Shown: one piece after another, positions 18,201-26,041 of the stretch
Layout of the letters: the number at the start of each line of letters is the position of its first letter
Position numbering within the stretch: the stretch's first letter is position 1
Source: Clostridium sp. CAG:590
GTDB lineage: Bacteria; Bacillota; Clostridia; Lachnospirales; Lachnospiraceae
DNA: 64,000 nucleotides
Reading direction: 5' to 3'
NCBI GenBank assembly: GCA_000431135.1
Contig: HF987891.1
Location: 1-64,000, forward strand
Notes under the pieces: generated by a model
Told to the model about the DNA's origin: nothing
Database searches by the model: none
The model's input: the letters and a program-made list of their open reading frames with translations, nothing else
Translations under genes and position numbers: made by a program

Positions 18201-20890
18201 ATTTTCCGAGTGATGATGCACATATTGATGTTGCGTTTGATTATGCGGGAGTTCAGGCAAACACAGAGTCATATGTATTGAATGTATCTCCACTTAGAAC
18301 GACTGCACAGTATCGCTTTACAACAGAGGGAAAATACCGCGCAACAGTAACGGGAACAGATAAGGCAGGAAATATAGCAACGCCTGTACAGACGGATATC
18401 GTTGTGGATAAGACAAGTCCGAAGCTTTCCATTTGTGGTATGCAGTCGGGAACAATGACAAAGAACCCGGTAACACTGACATATGAGGCGACTGATAAGA
18501 ATCATGATTTTGATGAATATCAGGTAACGGTGCATCGTACAACGTTGGATGGAGAAAACGAAACGATTGTGGAAAAGGGAGCTGTATCCTGGAAACAAGA
18601 AGGTTACGATAAGAATGCGCAGGTAGATTATACAACACAGAAGACATCGGTCTATAGTAAAGAAGGTAACTATACGATCACGTTTGAGGGAACGGACCGG
18701 GCAGGCAATGTGGCGACAGCGCGAACCGTTACATTTTCGATCGATCATACAGCGCCGGCAATATCGAATGTACAGTATTGGAATGAGAATAGTCTGTTAC
18801 AGCCCCGATATAGCATTATATTTAGTAATAAAATGATCCGCGTACAGTTTCAGGTTACGGATCGTGTAACAGGGGTACAGGATGATCTGGTGTATGTAAC
18901 ATTGGGAACGGCTGCAGAACGGGCGGAGAATACACCGTTATATATTGCACGAAAAGGAAAAGATAGTAATTATTATGTATATGTTCCGCAGGATGTGTTA
19001 CTTACAGAATATGATGGTGTGATCAGTATCTGGGCGAATGACCGGTTGAAAAATGAATCCAATGTACAGTCCGTGCGTATGATCCAGAATACAGATCATG
19101 CTGTGATTGTGATGGATTGTGATATTGATTATACAACATGGCAGAGCAGGGACGTTACATTTCACACCAAAGTGAAGGATAACAAGTCCGGTCTTAAGGA
19201 AGTGGTATATTCGATTGATGGCAAAGAGACAAAAAAGGTGGTATTCAAGGAATTTGTGAAAGAATACAGTTATGATCTCACAGCCACAAAGACCGCAGAA
19301 AAGGCAAGTGGCTACACCATGTCCATTAAGGTTGTAAATAATACCGGAACAGAAAGTGAATCACACAGACAGGTGTACGTTGATAAGGAAGCACCGGTTG
19401 TCAGATTATCGGGTGTAACGAATGGCACGCATTATAATAAGAATGTAACAATCACAACGAATGTCGGGGATGTATCTTATAAGAATACCAAAACGATATA
19501 TTATGTGAAGCGTACGTTAGACGGAAAGACCTATACGGAAAAAGTGTCCGCCTGGATTATGAGTAAGAGGGAGGAGCAGAGAAATCAACGCTTCCGCAAG
19601 GAAGGTACCTATAAGATCTATGCGGTAACAACCGACAGCGCAGGCAATATTACCCGTTCCAATACGTTGCGGTTTGTTATTGATAAGACTGCTCCAAAGC
19701 TTGCAATTTCCGGAACAACAAATGGTTCCATGAATGCAGGAGATGTGTCGCTTACATTTGACCTTACGGATTCCTATTATCAGACGACGGATGCCGGAAT
19801 CCGTATTGAGAAAAAGTTAGACGGAGCAACCACGACAGAAGAGATCTCTGCATTCCCGAAACAGGGGAAACATTCGTCTATGAACAGGACGTTTTCGACA
19901 GATGGAACGTATCAGATTACCTTTACGGCAAAAGATAAAGCGGGTAATCGGGCGGTGACAAAAACGATTTCTTTTTCAGTTGATAAGACAAAACCACAGA
20001 TCAGCATTACGGGGACTTCGAATTATGAGCAGTGGGATGAACCGGTTGCAATCCGATTTGCGGTGGAGGAATCCTACTATGCAGGTAACCATATCACCAT
20101 TCGGGGAACCCGCACAGATATCAATGGCAAGGAAGAGGAGATTGACCTGCCTAAAATGGTGAATTCGTCCAAGTTAAGCAGCTTACAGCAGATCTTTAGT
20201 GAGGATGGAATCTATGATTTTGTAATATCGGCAAGAGACGAGGCGGGTAATCAGGATGAGAAGGAAATTCATTTTGTATTGGATCAGACCAGCCCGGAAA
20301 TACACAAAGTTGCAGAATATAGCGGTGGATATTTCCAGGAATTTCAGATTGCGGATACATTAGAAGAGGTGTTCAGGGATCTTACGGTTGTATCGTATCG
20401 CATCCTGTTAAATGGAGTAGAATACGATGGAACAACGCCGGTTACGGATGAAGGAAAGTATAATCTTTCGGTGGAAGTTCAGGATGAATTAGGACATAAG
20501 AGTACGGAAACTGCAGAGTTTATTATTGACCATACTGCACCAAAAGTAATATTTACCGGAGTGAAAGACGGGCAGGCGGTATCAGAAAGAGGAACCGTTA
20601 CATTATCGCTGACCAATCCGGAAGATGAAATTACAAAGATTACCATGAATGACCAGGAGTATGATCCGGATACAAGGCAGTTAGAGTATTCGGAGTACGG
20701 AACATACCGGATCAATGTGGATTGTGTGGATAAAGCGGGTAACAAAGTGACAAGAACACTACAGTTCAATTATTATAATCCATTGACGACAACCATTTTA
20801 TTTGCTATTATGGGTGGACTCATTTTAATAACCTGTATCTGGTTATGGATGAGAACCATGAAGAAAGAAAAGGAAGAAGAAAGAATATGA
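15278..20890 (+). CDS. Giant membrane-anchored surface protein with Ig-like repeats
   Basis: A 1,870-residue exported protein. The N-terminus has a charged start, a hydrophobic core (CMIWLLLLQLLP) and a probable cleavage site near ATQA-AD. About thirteen junction motifs of the type FxIDKxAPxI alternate with TDxAGN-type motifs, marking a chain of bacterial Ig-like/cadherin-like domains. A C-terminal membrane helix (~1835-1857) precedes a basic tail (RTMKKEKEEERI), so it is anchored by its C-terminus in the membrane, not by sortase. The start codon is TTG at 15278 after AAGGGG; no ATG gives a signal peptide as complete. It ends the kinase cassette and overlaps the next gene by 4 nt. Adhesion or envelope scaffolding is likely; ligand unknown. 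Confidence 0.82.
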   Translation: MNRGRKYRKTIAYCMIWLLLLQLLPGERMVATQAADVQQIAQITITAQNEYTPDDCKKINGEDVWELSYVIDHLGEGNPVYLTVKQTTDGSDVLLTDKELLTGTDLEWDTEGRSDSVAVHFQDSASDKATLILKKPQTECDYEIAIEVEDLAGVQVAKETKNIHFGKAIAPPDIVLRNVDAVVAGSVVDSVADGTWTNKDVAFDVEVKDGTTGLVKVTYELDGQPVDSPQTWDAAAPEKNAVTKKFSFDTSAASSQGHVLKVTAENAKGKDATLTKYILIDKGKPAISLHVKGDETKTVENTVYKAPFEIEAAVTDDLPTDMVSVQYKVNGISDSNKQNVRTFDAGQYVVSAIATDAAGNSTESAEVTFQVDGAAPTVTKLSSQSDGGYYRSKQTFQYQVDDDCLNGGKTTLTVKRTIDGISTLDPKTVSLSDTENTVTYDCEEEGLYEFTITAEDAVGNTLPEPYTFRFIIDKKAPTISVDASDKNGTGLANEGMSRQGVKISLQITDRNPDLSGYSIVTERTDGDGHKTTVTRYGTQIAWNTEGDPAKCEEIRKSVELPYEEEGYYTVTFSAKDQAGNDNSKKFSFYIDRSAPVINENDIAYRSNGISLSLKYGMIFSSRAIQVTFPVRDSISGLLYDGNAGAVYVTIGTKDQKAPDSMIYPADRIGNSEYYSVMLPLEKVKQFDNQITIWAKDQLLNEGYAESKRTIYNENPPVVAMEWADSNTAKEGDWSDRDVVYHTVVEDTFCGIRKITYKKIENGQEQIVKTVDFTSLENQQTEFVKRQEYDFVASDSATTTDGYELKIEVENNCGSTQEMSRMVYVDKEPPKVELSGVQNGKHYNQNQTIHTRVTDVSYKGTANGTRQSAVTTYHVTRMYDGKTETLFWKDMISDHMTSERDDVIAEEGTYEIYAKTVDCAGNTTTSDTIRFTIDKYAPVIEKVHVMKEPSGEQMPNADGIYYLNRNGRYIVEASDHFPSDDAHIDVAFDYAGVQANTESYVLNVSPLRTTAQYRFTTEGKYRATVTGTDKAGNIATPVQTDIVVDKTSPKLSICGMQSGTMTKNPVTLTYEATDKNHDFDEYQVTVHRTTLDGENETIVEKGAVSWKQEGYDKNAQVDYTTQKTSVYSKEGNYTITFEGTDRAGNVATARTVTFSIDHTAPAISNVQYWNENSLLQPRYSIIFSNKMIRVQFQVTDRVTGVQDDLVYVTLGTAAERAENTPLYIARKGKDSNYYVYVPQDVLLTEYDGVISIWANDRLKNESNVQSVRMIQNTDHAVIVMDCDIDYTTWQSRDVTFHTKVKDNKSGLKEVVYSIDGKETKKVVFKEFVKEYSYDLTATKTAEKASGYTMSIKVVNNTGTESESHRQVYVDKEAPVVRLSGVTNGTHYNKNVTITTNVGDVSYKNTKTIYYVKRTLDGKTYTEKVSAWIMSKREEQRNQRFRKEGTYKIYAVTTDSAGNITRSNTLRFVIDKTAPKLAISGTTNGSMNAGDVSLTFDLTDSYYQTTDAGIRIEKKLDGATTTEEISAFPKQGKHSSMNRTFSTDGTYQITFTAKDKAGNRAVTKTISFSVDKTKPQISITGTSNYEQWDEPVAIRFAVEESYYAGNHITIRGTRTDINGKEEEIDLPKMVNSSKLSSLQQIFSEDGIYDFVISARDEAGNQDEKEIHFVLDQTSPEIHKVAEYSGGYFQEFQIADTLEEVFRDLTVVSYRILLNGVEYDGTTPVTDEGKYNLSVEVQDELGHKSTETAEFIIDHTAPKVIFTGVKDGQAVSERGTVTLSLTNPEDEITKITMNDQEYDPDTRQLEYSEYGTYRINVDCVDKAGNKVTRTLQFNYYNPLTTTILFAIMGGLILITCIWLWMRTMKKEKEEERI

Positions 20891-21555
20891 TAAAAGCAGT
20901 TGTTTTTGATATGGATGGTGTTATTTTTGATTCGGAGCGTTTATACCGTAAGCATTGGATGATCACCGGGGCAGAATATGGAATTCCGGAAGAGGAGATG
21001 GAAGATCTTTGCAACCATATTGCGGGAGCAACCAGACAGCATAATGAACAATTGATGAAGGATCATTTTGGAGCAGATTTTGATTATGATACATTCCGGG
21101 AGAAGACGATGACACGGATGGATGCGGAGATCGAACAGAATGGTCTGGATCTGAAACCGGGAGTCAGGGAATTATTTGCATATCTGAAAGAGCATCATTA
21201 CAAGATAGGACTTGCAACTTCGACACAGGAGGAACGAGCAGGAAAGAATTTGCGTCGTGCCGGGATCCTGGATGTATTTGATAAGATCGTATATGGCGGA
21301 GTTGTTCCGAATGGGAAACCGGCACCGGATATATACTTAGAAGCATGTCGGAGATTGGCAGTTGAGCCGGACGAAGCGCTTGGAGTAGAAGATTCCATTA
21401 ACGGCGTGAAGTCGTCTTCTGCAGCGGGATTATACACAGTTATGGTGATCGATCTGATTCAGCCTACGGAAGAGATTCGGCCGTTGGCAGATCAGATATA
21501 TGATTCTTTGTTTGATGTAATGGAGCTGTTAGAACAACAAAACAAAACGAAATAG
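20887..21555 (+). CDS. HAD-superfamily phosphatase/phosphoglucomutase-like hydrolase
   Basis: Cytoplasmic HAD hydrolase of 222 residues, of the beta-phosphoglucomutase-like subfamily. Motif I is FDMDGVIFDSE (nucleophile D8, acid/base D10). Motif II is ATSTQ, motif III is NGKPAPDIYLEA, and motif IV is GVEDSINGV. A helical cap lies between motifs I and II. The ATG at 20887 overlaps the stop of the surface-protein gene (ATGA), so it is translationally coupled. The substrate is probably a sugar phosphate, but subfamily members vary widely. A link to the upstream signalling cassette is not evident beyond the overlap. Confidence 0.85.
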   Translation: MIKAVVFDMDGVIFDSERLYRKHWMITGAEYGIPEEEMEDLCNHIAGATRQHNEQLMKDHFGADFDYDTFREKTMTRMDAEIEQNGLDLKPGVRELFAYLKEHHYKIGLATSTQEERAGKNLRRAGILDVFDKIVYGGVVPNGKPAPDIYLEACRRLAVEPDEALGVEDSINGVKSSSAAGLYTVMVIDLIQPTEEIRPLADQIYDSLFDVMELLEQQNKTK

Positions 21556-21651
21556 GAATATATAGATACACTCACTCATATATTGCATTAGTGCAATAGG
21601 AATGGAGAGCAGTATTGAGTAAATGCTGACCTTGCAGGAGGAGTGTGGAGT

Positions 21652-22014
21652 ATGAGTGTTGGAAGAAAATTTGCAACTGTTGTAGAAGGCTTGATCATTG
21701 CATATGCAGTAACAGGAGTCCTGTTGGCGGCACTTGCCTTTACTGTGTTTCGTTTTCATTTAAGTGAGGCGTTAACAGATGTGGCAATTGTGGCAATTTA
21801 TGTAATTGTCACGTTTATTGGAGCATTTATTACCGGAAAGAAAGTAAAAGAGAGAAAGTTCCTTTGGGGGCTCCTGCTCGGAACATTGTATATCCTGATC
21901 ATATCGCTGGTGGCAATACTGATCGGTCAGGTGTTTCATGTGACAAGTACTGCGAATATTACAACAGCCGTGCTATGTGTTGGAGGAGGGCTGCTGGGAG
22001 GAATGATAAGCTAA
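21652..22014 (+). CDS. Small four-helix membrane protein (TIGR04086-like)
   Basis: A 120-residue protein with about four membrane helices and a short basic loop (GKKVKERKF) between helices 2 and 3. It resembles the TIGR04086 family of Firmicute membrane proteins of unknown role. A GTG at 21643 also opens the frame, but AGGAGG at ~21636-21641 favours the ATG at 21652. It sits directly upstream of the SCIFF peptide and its maturase, and of secDF. That placement suggests, without proving, a role in export of the modified peptide or in translocase function. Confidence 0.6.
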   Translation: MSVGRKFATVVEGLIIAYAVTGVLLAALAFTVFRFHLSEALTDVAIVAIYVIVTFIGAFITGKKVKERKFLWGLLLGTLYILIISLVAILIGQVFHVTSTANITTAVLCVGGGLLGGMIS

Positions 22015-22022
22015 GATAAGCG

Positions 22023-22051
22023 TTGACCTTGGAAAAAGCATGTGTTATACT
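22023..22051 (+). promoter_or_regulatory. Sigma-A promoter of the SCIFF gene
   Basis: TTGACC (22023-22028), a 17-nt spacer and TATACT (22046-22051) lie 66 nt upstream of the SCIFF start. This is among the best promoter matches in the window. Confidence 0.7.
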
Positions 22052-22116
22052 AAATGAAATATGTATTGGTTCAGGGAGCATACCTGAATACTATTTATAA
22101 ATGAGAGGTATATGAG

Positions 22117-22257
22117 ATGAAACATATTAAGACTTTAACAGACAAAACATTAAAGAACACAATGGAAAAAGGCGGATGTGGCGAGTGCCAGACATCTTGT
22201 CAGTCAGCTTGCAAGACATCTTGTACAGTTGGTAACCAGACTTGTGAGAACAAATAA
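22117..22257 (+). CDS. scfA: SCIFF peptide: six-cysteine precursor of a thioether-bridged RiPP
   Basis: A 46-residue ribosomal peptide, too short for most gene callers. The leader (MKHIKTLTDKTLKNTMEKGG) is followed by a core with six Cys at residues 21, 24, 28, 32, 36 and 43. This is the 'six cysteines in forty-five residues' family conserved across Clostridia. The known maturase (a radical SAM SPASM enzyme) links Cys sulfur to a Thr alpha carbon; Thr residues lie between the cysteines (QTSC, KTSC, QTC). A strong promoter lies upstream and a hairpin downstream. The biological role of the mature peptide remains unknown in the literature I recall. Confidence 0.95.
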   Translation: MKHIKTLTDKTLKNTMEKGGCGECQTSCQSACKTSCTVGNQTCENK

Positions 22258-22283
22258 TACATTTTCTGGTATGGTAATGGAAT

Positions 22284-22316
22284 AAAGAGGGCTGCTTATA
22301 TTGGGCTGTCCTCTTT
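22284..22316 (+). terminator. Attenuating hairpin between SCIFF and its maturase
   Basis: AAAGAGG (22284-22290) pairs with CCTCTTT (22310-22316), with partial pairing inside and a short T-containing tail. Being between peptide and maturase genes, it would let the peptide be made in excess over the enzyme. Confidence 0.55.
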
Positions 22317-22387
22317 CATTTCGTTTCTAAGGATCTGAAGGAAACGGCTATGTGTTTCCGGAGACGTGAATAAGAGGTATAATAAAA

Positions 22388-23734
22388 GTGATACATCAGT
22401 ATAAGAATAACGGCTATAACATTGTATTGGATGTCTGCAGTGGATCGGTTCATGTAGTAGATGATCTGGTATATGATGTAATCGCCTTGTATGAAGAGAT
22501 GGATCCGGATGAGATTGTGAAGAGATTACCGCAATATCCGGAGAATGAGATACGGGAAGCGTATGATGAGATAACAGAATTAAAAGATCAGGGACAGCTT
22601 TTTACAGAAGATGTTTACAAGGATGCAATCATCGATTTTAAAAAACGCAAGACGGTTGTCAAGGCATTATGCCTTCATATAGCGCATGATTGTAACCTTG
22701 CCTGCAAATATTGTTTTGCGGAAGAGGGAGAGTATCATGGTGGAAGAGCCCTCATGAGCTATGAAGTTGGGAAGAAAGCTTTAGATTTTCTGATTGCGAA
22801 TTCCGGTAACCGGGTGAATCTGGAAGTAGATTTCTTTGGTGGAGAGCCGCTGATGAATTTTCAGGTTGTGAAGGATCTGGTTGCATATGGCAGAAGCAAA
22901 GAGAAAGAGTTTAATAAGAAGTTCCGTTTTACATTGACAACGAACGGCATGCTGCTGACAGATGAGGTAATGGAATTTGCCAACAAAGAGATGGCGAATG
23001 TTGTATTGAGCATCGATGGTCGAAAAGAAGTACATGACTTTATGAGACCAACCCGCAATGGCAAAGGAAGTTATGATCTGATCATAGATAAGTTCAAGAA
23101 GATGGCTGAGATGAGACATCAGACCAATTATTATGTGAGAGGAACTTTTACACATTATAATCTGGATTTTTCTAAGGATGTTCTGCATTTGGCAGATATG
23201 GGATTCAAACAGATCTCAGCAGAGCCGGTGGTGGCTCCGGATGATATGGATTATGCAATTCGGGAGGAAGATCTTCCGCAATTGTTTGAAGAATATGACA
23301 ATTTAGCAAAAGAGATGGTCAAGAGGGAAAAGGAAGGTAATGGATTTAATTTCTTCCATTTTATGATCGATCTTACAGGTGGACCATGTTTATATAAGAG
23401 ATTATCCGGTTGTGGTTCCGGAACGGAATACTTAGCAGTTACACCTTGGGGTGATCTGTATCCATGTCATCAGTTTGTTGGAATGGAGCAGTTCAAGTTA
23501 GGAAATGTTGATACCGGAATAGAGAAAACGGATATTGTAGATGAATTTAAACTTTGCAACGTATATGCAAAGGACAAATGTAAGGACTGTTTTGCAAGAT
23601 TCTACTGTAGCGGGGGTTGTGCAGCTAACTCATATAATTTCCATGGCAATTTATTGGATGCATATGATATCGGCTGTGAATTAGAACGTAAACGTGTAGA
23701 ATGTGCAATCATGATAAAGGCAGCTTTAGCCTAG
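22388..23734 (+). CDS. scfB: SCIFF maturase, radical SAM/SPASM thioether synthase
   Basis: A 448-residue radical SAM enzyme. An N-terminal RiPP-recognition-like domain (residues 1-~85) precedes the [4Fe-4S]-SAM motif CNLACKYC (CxxxCxxC, ~residue 100). It ends in a Cys-rich SPASM domain (GCGSGTEYLAV ... CKDCFARFYCSGGC ... GCELERKRVEC) that holds two auxiliary clusters. It installs sactionine-type thioether bridges in the SCIFF peptide encoded 130 nt upstream; related enzymes such as CteB have been characterised. The start is GTG at 22388 after AAGAGG. secDF follows after 18 nt, the conserved clostridial arrangement. Confidence 0.95.
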   Translation: MIHQYKNNGYNIVLDVCSGSVHVVDDLVYDVIALYEEMDPDEIVKRLPQYPENEIREAYDEITELKDQGQLFTEDVYKDAIIDFKKRKTVVKALCLHIAHDCNLACKYCFAEEGEYHGGRALMSYEVGKKALDFLIANSGNRVNLEVDFFGGEPLMNFQVVKDLVAYGRSKEKEFNKKFRFTLTTNGMLLTDEVMEFANKEMANVVLSIDGRKEVHDFMRPTRNGKGSYDLIIDKFKKMAEMRHQTNYYVRGTFTHYNLDFSKDVLHLADMGFKQISAEPVVAPDDMDYAIREEDLPQLFEEYDNLAKEMVKREKEGNGFNFFHFMIDLTGGPCLYKRLSGCGSGTEYLAVTPWGDLYPCHQFVGMEQFKLGNVDTGIEKTDIVDEFKLCNVYAKDKCKDCFARFYCSGGCAANSYNFHGNLLDAYDIGCELERKRVECAIMIKAALA

Positions 23735-23752
23735 AGTAAGGAGAGTAAAAGA

Positions 23753-25972
23753 ATGAAGAAAGCAAAGAGAAACAGTGTGCTGACTATCATAGTCTTTATC
23801 CTTGTTCTTGCACTTGGCACTTTTACAGTAGTGCAGGGACTTGGTAAGAATCAGATTGGTAAGGCTGAGAACATTATCTTAGGTCTTGACCTTGCAGGTG
23901 GTGTCAGTATCACATATCAGATCAAAGAGGATAATCCTACTGATCAGGAGATTCGGGATACGATCGAGCGTTTACAGCAGCGTGCAGATGTATACTCGAC
24001 AGACAGTAATGTATACAAAGAGGGAAACAATCGTATTAACATTGAGATTCCCGGTGTAAGTGATGCAAGTAAGATTCTGGAAGAACTTGGTAAGCCGGGT
24101 GCTTTGGAATTCTTAGATGAGGACAATTATTCCAAGTATGCATCCGGACAGGAATATGAGACGGTATTAACCGGGTCCGATGTTAAGAATGCTTCTGCCG
24201 CAATTGATAATTCCGGTACCGTTCAGGAATATGTCGTTCAGCTTGCATTTAGCGATGAAGGAACGAAGAAGTTCGCAGATGCGACAACAGCAAATGTTGG
24301 CAAACGTATTTATATTATATATGATGGTGAGATTGCTTCTGCACCTACCGTCCAGACTGCAATCACGGGTGGTAGTGCTGTGATCAATGGTATGGCTGAT
24401 GATGAGGAAGCAGAACAGCTTGCACAGACCATTCGTATCGGTGCCCTTCCGTTAACATTGGAAGAGTTACGTTCGAATGAAGTCGGAGCAACGCTCGGTA
24501 AAGATGCTCTTAGCACAACCTTAAAGGCCGGTGCAATCGGTATGGCTGTGATTGCTGTCATTATGATCGGTTTATACTTATTGCCTGGTTTCATTTCTGT
24601 TCTTGCGTTGATTGCATACGTTGTGCTGATGTTATTGTGCCTGAATGGATTTAATGCCAGTCTTACACTTCCGGGTCTTGCAGGTATCGTGTTATCTGTT
24701 GGTATGGCGGTTGATGCAAACGTTATTATCTTTACCCGTATTAAAGAGGAACTTGGTGCAGGAGCATCGGTTAAAAGTGCAATTGATGCTGGTTTCAACA
24801 AAGCACTGTCTGCTATCTTAGATGGTAATATTACAACCTTGATCGCAGCCTTTGTATTGTACATTATGGGAAGCGGTTCCATTAAGGGATTTGCACTTAC
24901 ATTAGGTATTGGTATTGTGTTGTCTGTATTTACGGCATTGATTATTACCAAACAGTTATTAAAGGCAGCATATACATTAGGATTACAGAGCCCGAAATTA
25001 TATGGAGCGAAGAAAGAAGCAAAGGTTCACAATTATGTGAAGTTTTCCAGATTTGCTTATCTCATTTCCTTTGTTGCAATTGCAGCCGGCTTGATCGCAT
25101 TACCGGTATTTAAGGGTAAGACGGGTTCTACCTTGAATTACAGCCTTGAATTTACAGGTGGTACTTCAATGACTGTTAATTTCGAAGAACGTTATGACCT
25201 CGCAAAAGCAGAGAGTGACATTCTTCCGGTGATTGCAAAGGCAGCAGGAATTTCAGAGGCAGATATTCAGGTTCAGAACGTAAAGAATTCCAATGAGATC
25301 GTATTTAAGTCTGCAGAGCTTTCAAATGACCAGAGAGATGCTGTTCAGACTGCGTTAGAAGATAATTTCAAAGTAAAAGAATTTAACATGGAGAATATCA
25401 GTTCCACAATCAGTACGGAAATGCAGAGAAATGCAATTATATCTGTGTTGATTGCAACGGCATTGATGTTGATCTATATTGCAATCCGGTTTAGTGATGT
25501 GAAGTTTGGTGCAGCAGCCGTTATTGCATTATTGCATGACGTATTAGTAGTATTTGCAGTGTATTCTATTGGACGGTTGTCTGTTGGTAATACATTTATT
25601 GCATGTATGTTGACGATCGTTGGTTATTCGATCAATGCAACGATCATTATCTTTGACCGTATTCGTGAGAACATGGTCAGCATGAGCAAAGAAAGTTATG
25701 CAACAATTGTAAATACTTCTATTTCCCAGACGTTGACAAGAACAATATATACATCCCTTACAACATTTGTAATGGTATTCTTTATATATATCATGGGTGT
25801 GCCGTCCATTAAGGAATTTGCACTTACCCTGATGTGTGGTATTGTTTGCGGTGCTTATTCTTCTGTATGTATTACCGGACCATTGTGGTACATGTTTAAG
25901 ACCGGATTTGGTAAGAACGATAAGAATACAACTTCTAAAAAGATCAGCAAGAAGCAAACAAAGAAAGCATAA
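23753..25972 (+). CDS. secDF: Fused SecD-SecF preprotein translocase auxiliary protein
   Basis: RND-family membrane protein of 739 residues that uses proton motive force to pull proteins out of SecYEG. The SecD half carries LGLDLAGG (~43-50), the extracellular P1 domain (~60-240) and six membrane helices. The SecF half begins near 430 and carries LEFTGGTSM (~465-473) and GYSINATIIIFDRIREN. It ends in a Lys-rich cytoplasmic tail. secD and secF are fused, as in many Firmicutes. AAGGAG precedes the ATG. Close linkage to the SCIFF maturase suggests co-expression. Confidence 0.96.
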   Translation: MKKAKRNSVLTIIVFILVLALGTFTVVQGLGKNQIGKAENIILGLDLAGGVSITYQIKEDNPTDQEIRDTIERLQQRADVYSTDSNVYKEGNNRINIEIPGVSDASKILEELGKPGALEFLDEDNYSKYASGQEYETVLTGSDVKNASAAIDNSGTVQEYVVQLAFSDEGTKKFADATTANVGKRIYIIYDGEIASAPTVQTAITGGSAVINGMADDEEAEQLAQTIRIGALPLTLEELRSNEVGATLGKDALSTTLKAGAIGMAVIAVIMIGLYLLPGFISVLALIAYVVLMLLCLNGFNASLTLPGLAGIVLSVGMAVDANVIIFTRIKEELGAGASVKSAIDAGFNKALSAILDGNITTLIAAFVLYIMGSGSIKGFALTLGIGIVLSVFTALIITKQLLKAAYTLGLQSPKLYGAKKEAKVHNYVKFSRFAYLISFVAIAAGLIALPVFKGKTGSTLNYSLEFTGGTSMTVNFEERYDLAKAESDILPVIAKAAGISEADIQVQNVKNSNEIVFKSAELSNDQRDAVQTALEDNFKVKEFNMENISSTISTEMQRNAIISVLIATALMLIYIAIRFSDVKFGAAAVIALLHDVLVVFAVYSIGRLSVGNTFIACMLTIVGYSINATIIIFDRIRENMVSMSKESYATIVNTSISQTLTRTIYTSLTTFVMVFFIYIMGVPSIKEFALTLMCGIVCGAYSSVCITGPLWYMFKTGFGKNDKNTTSKKISKKQTKKA

Positions 25973-25986
25973 TAGACTAGAAACAA

Positions 25987-26017
25987 ATAGGGACATGGCA
26001 GGTAACCATGTCCCTAT
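25987..26017. terminator. Perfect 12-bp hairpin between secDF and recJ-like genes
   Basis: ATAGGGACATGG (25987-25998) and CCATGTCCCTAT (26006-26017) form a perfect stem with a 7-nt loop, 24 nt before the recJ-like start. The following sequence (CATGTTTCATT) is a weak U tract. It may be a weak terminator or a leader structure. Confidence 0.6.
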
Positions 26018-26041
26018 CATGTTTCATTAGGAGATTAATAT

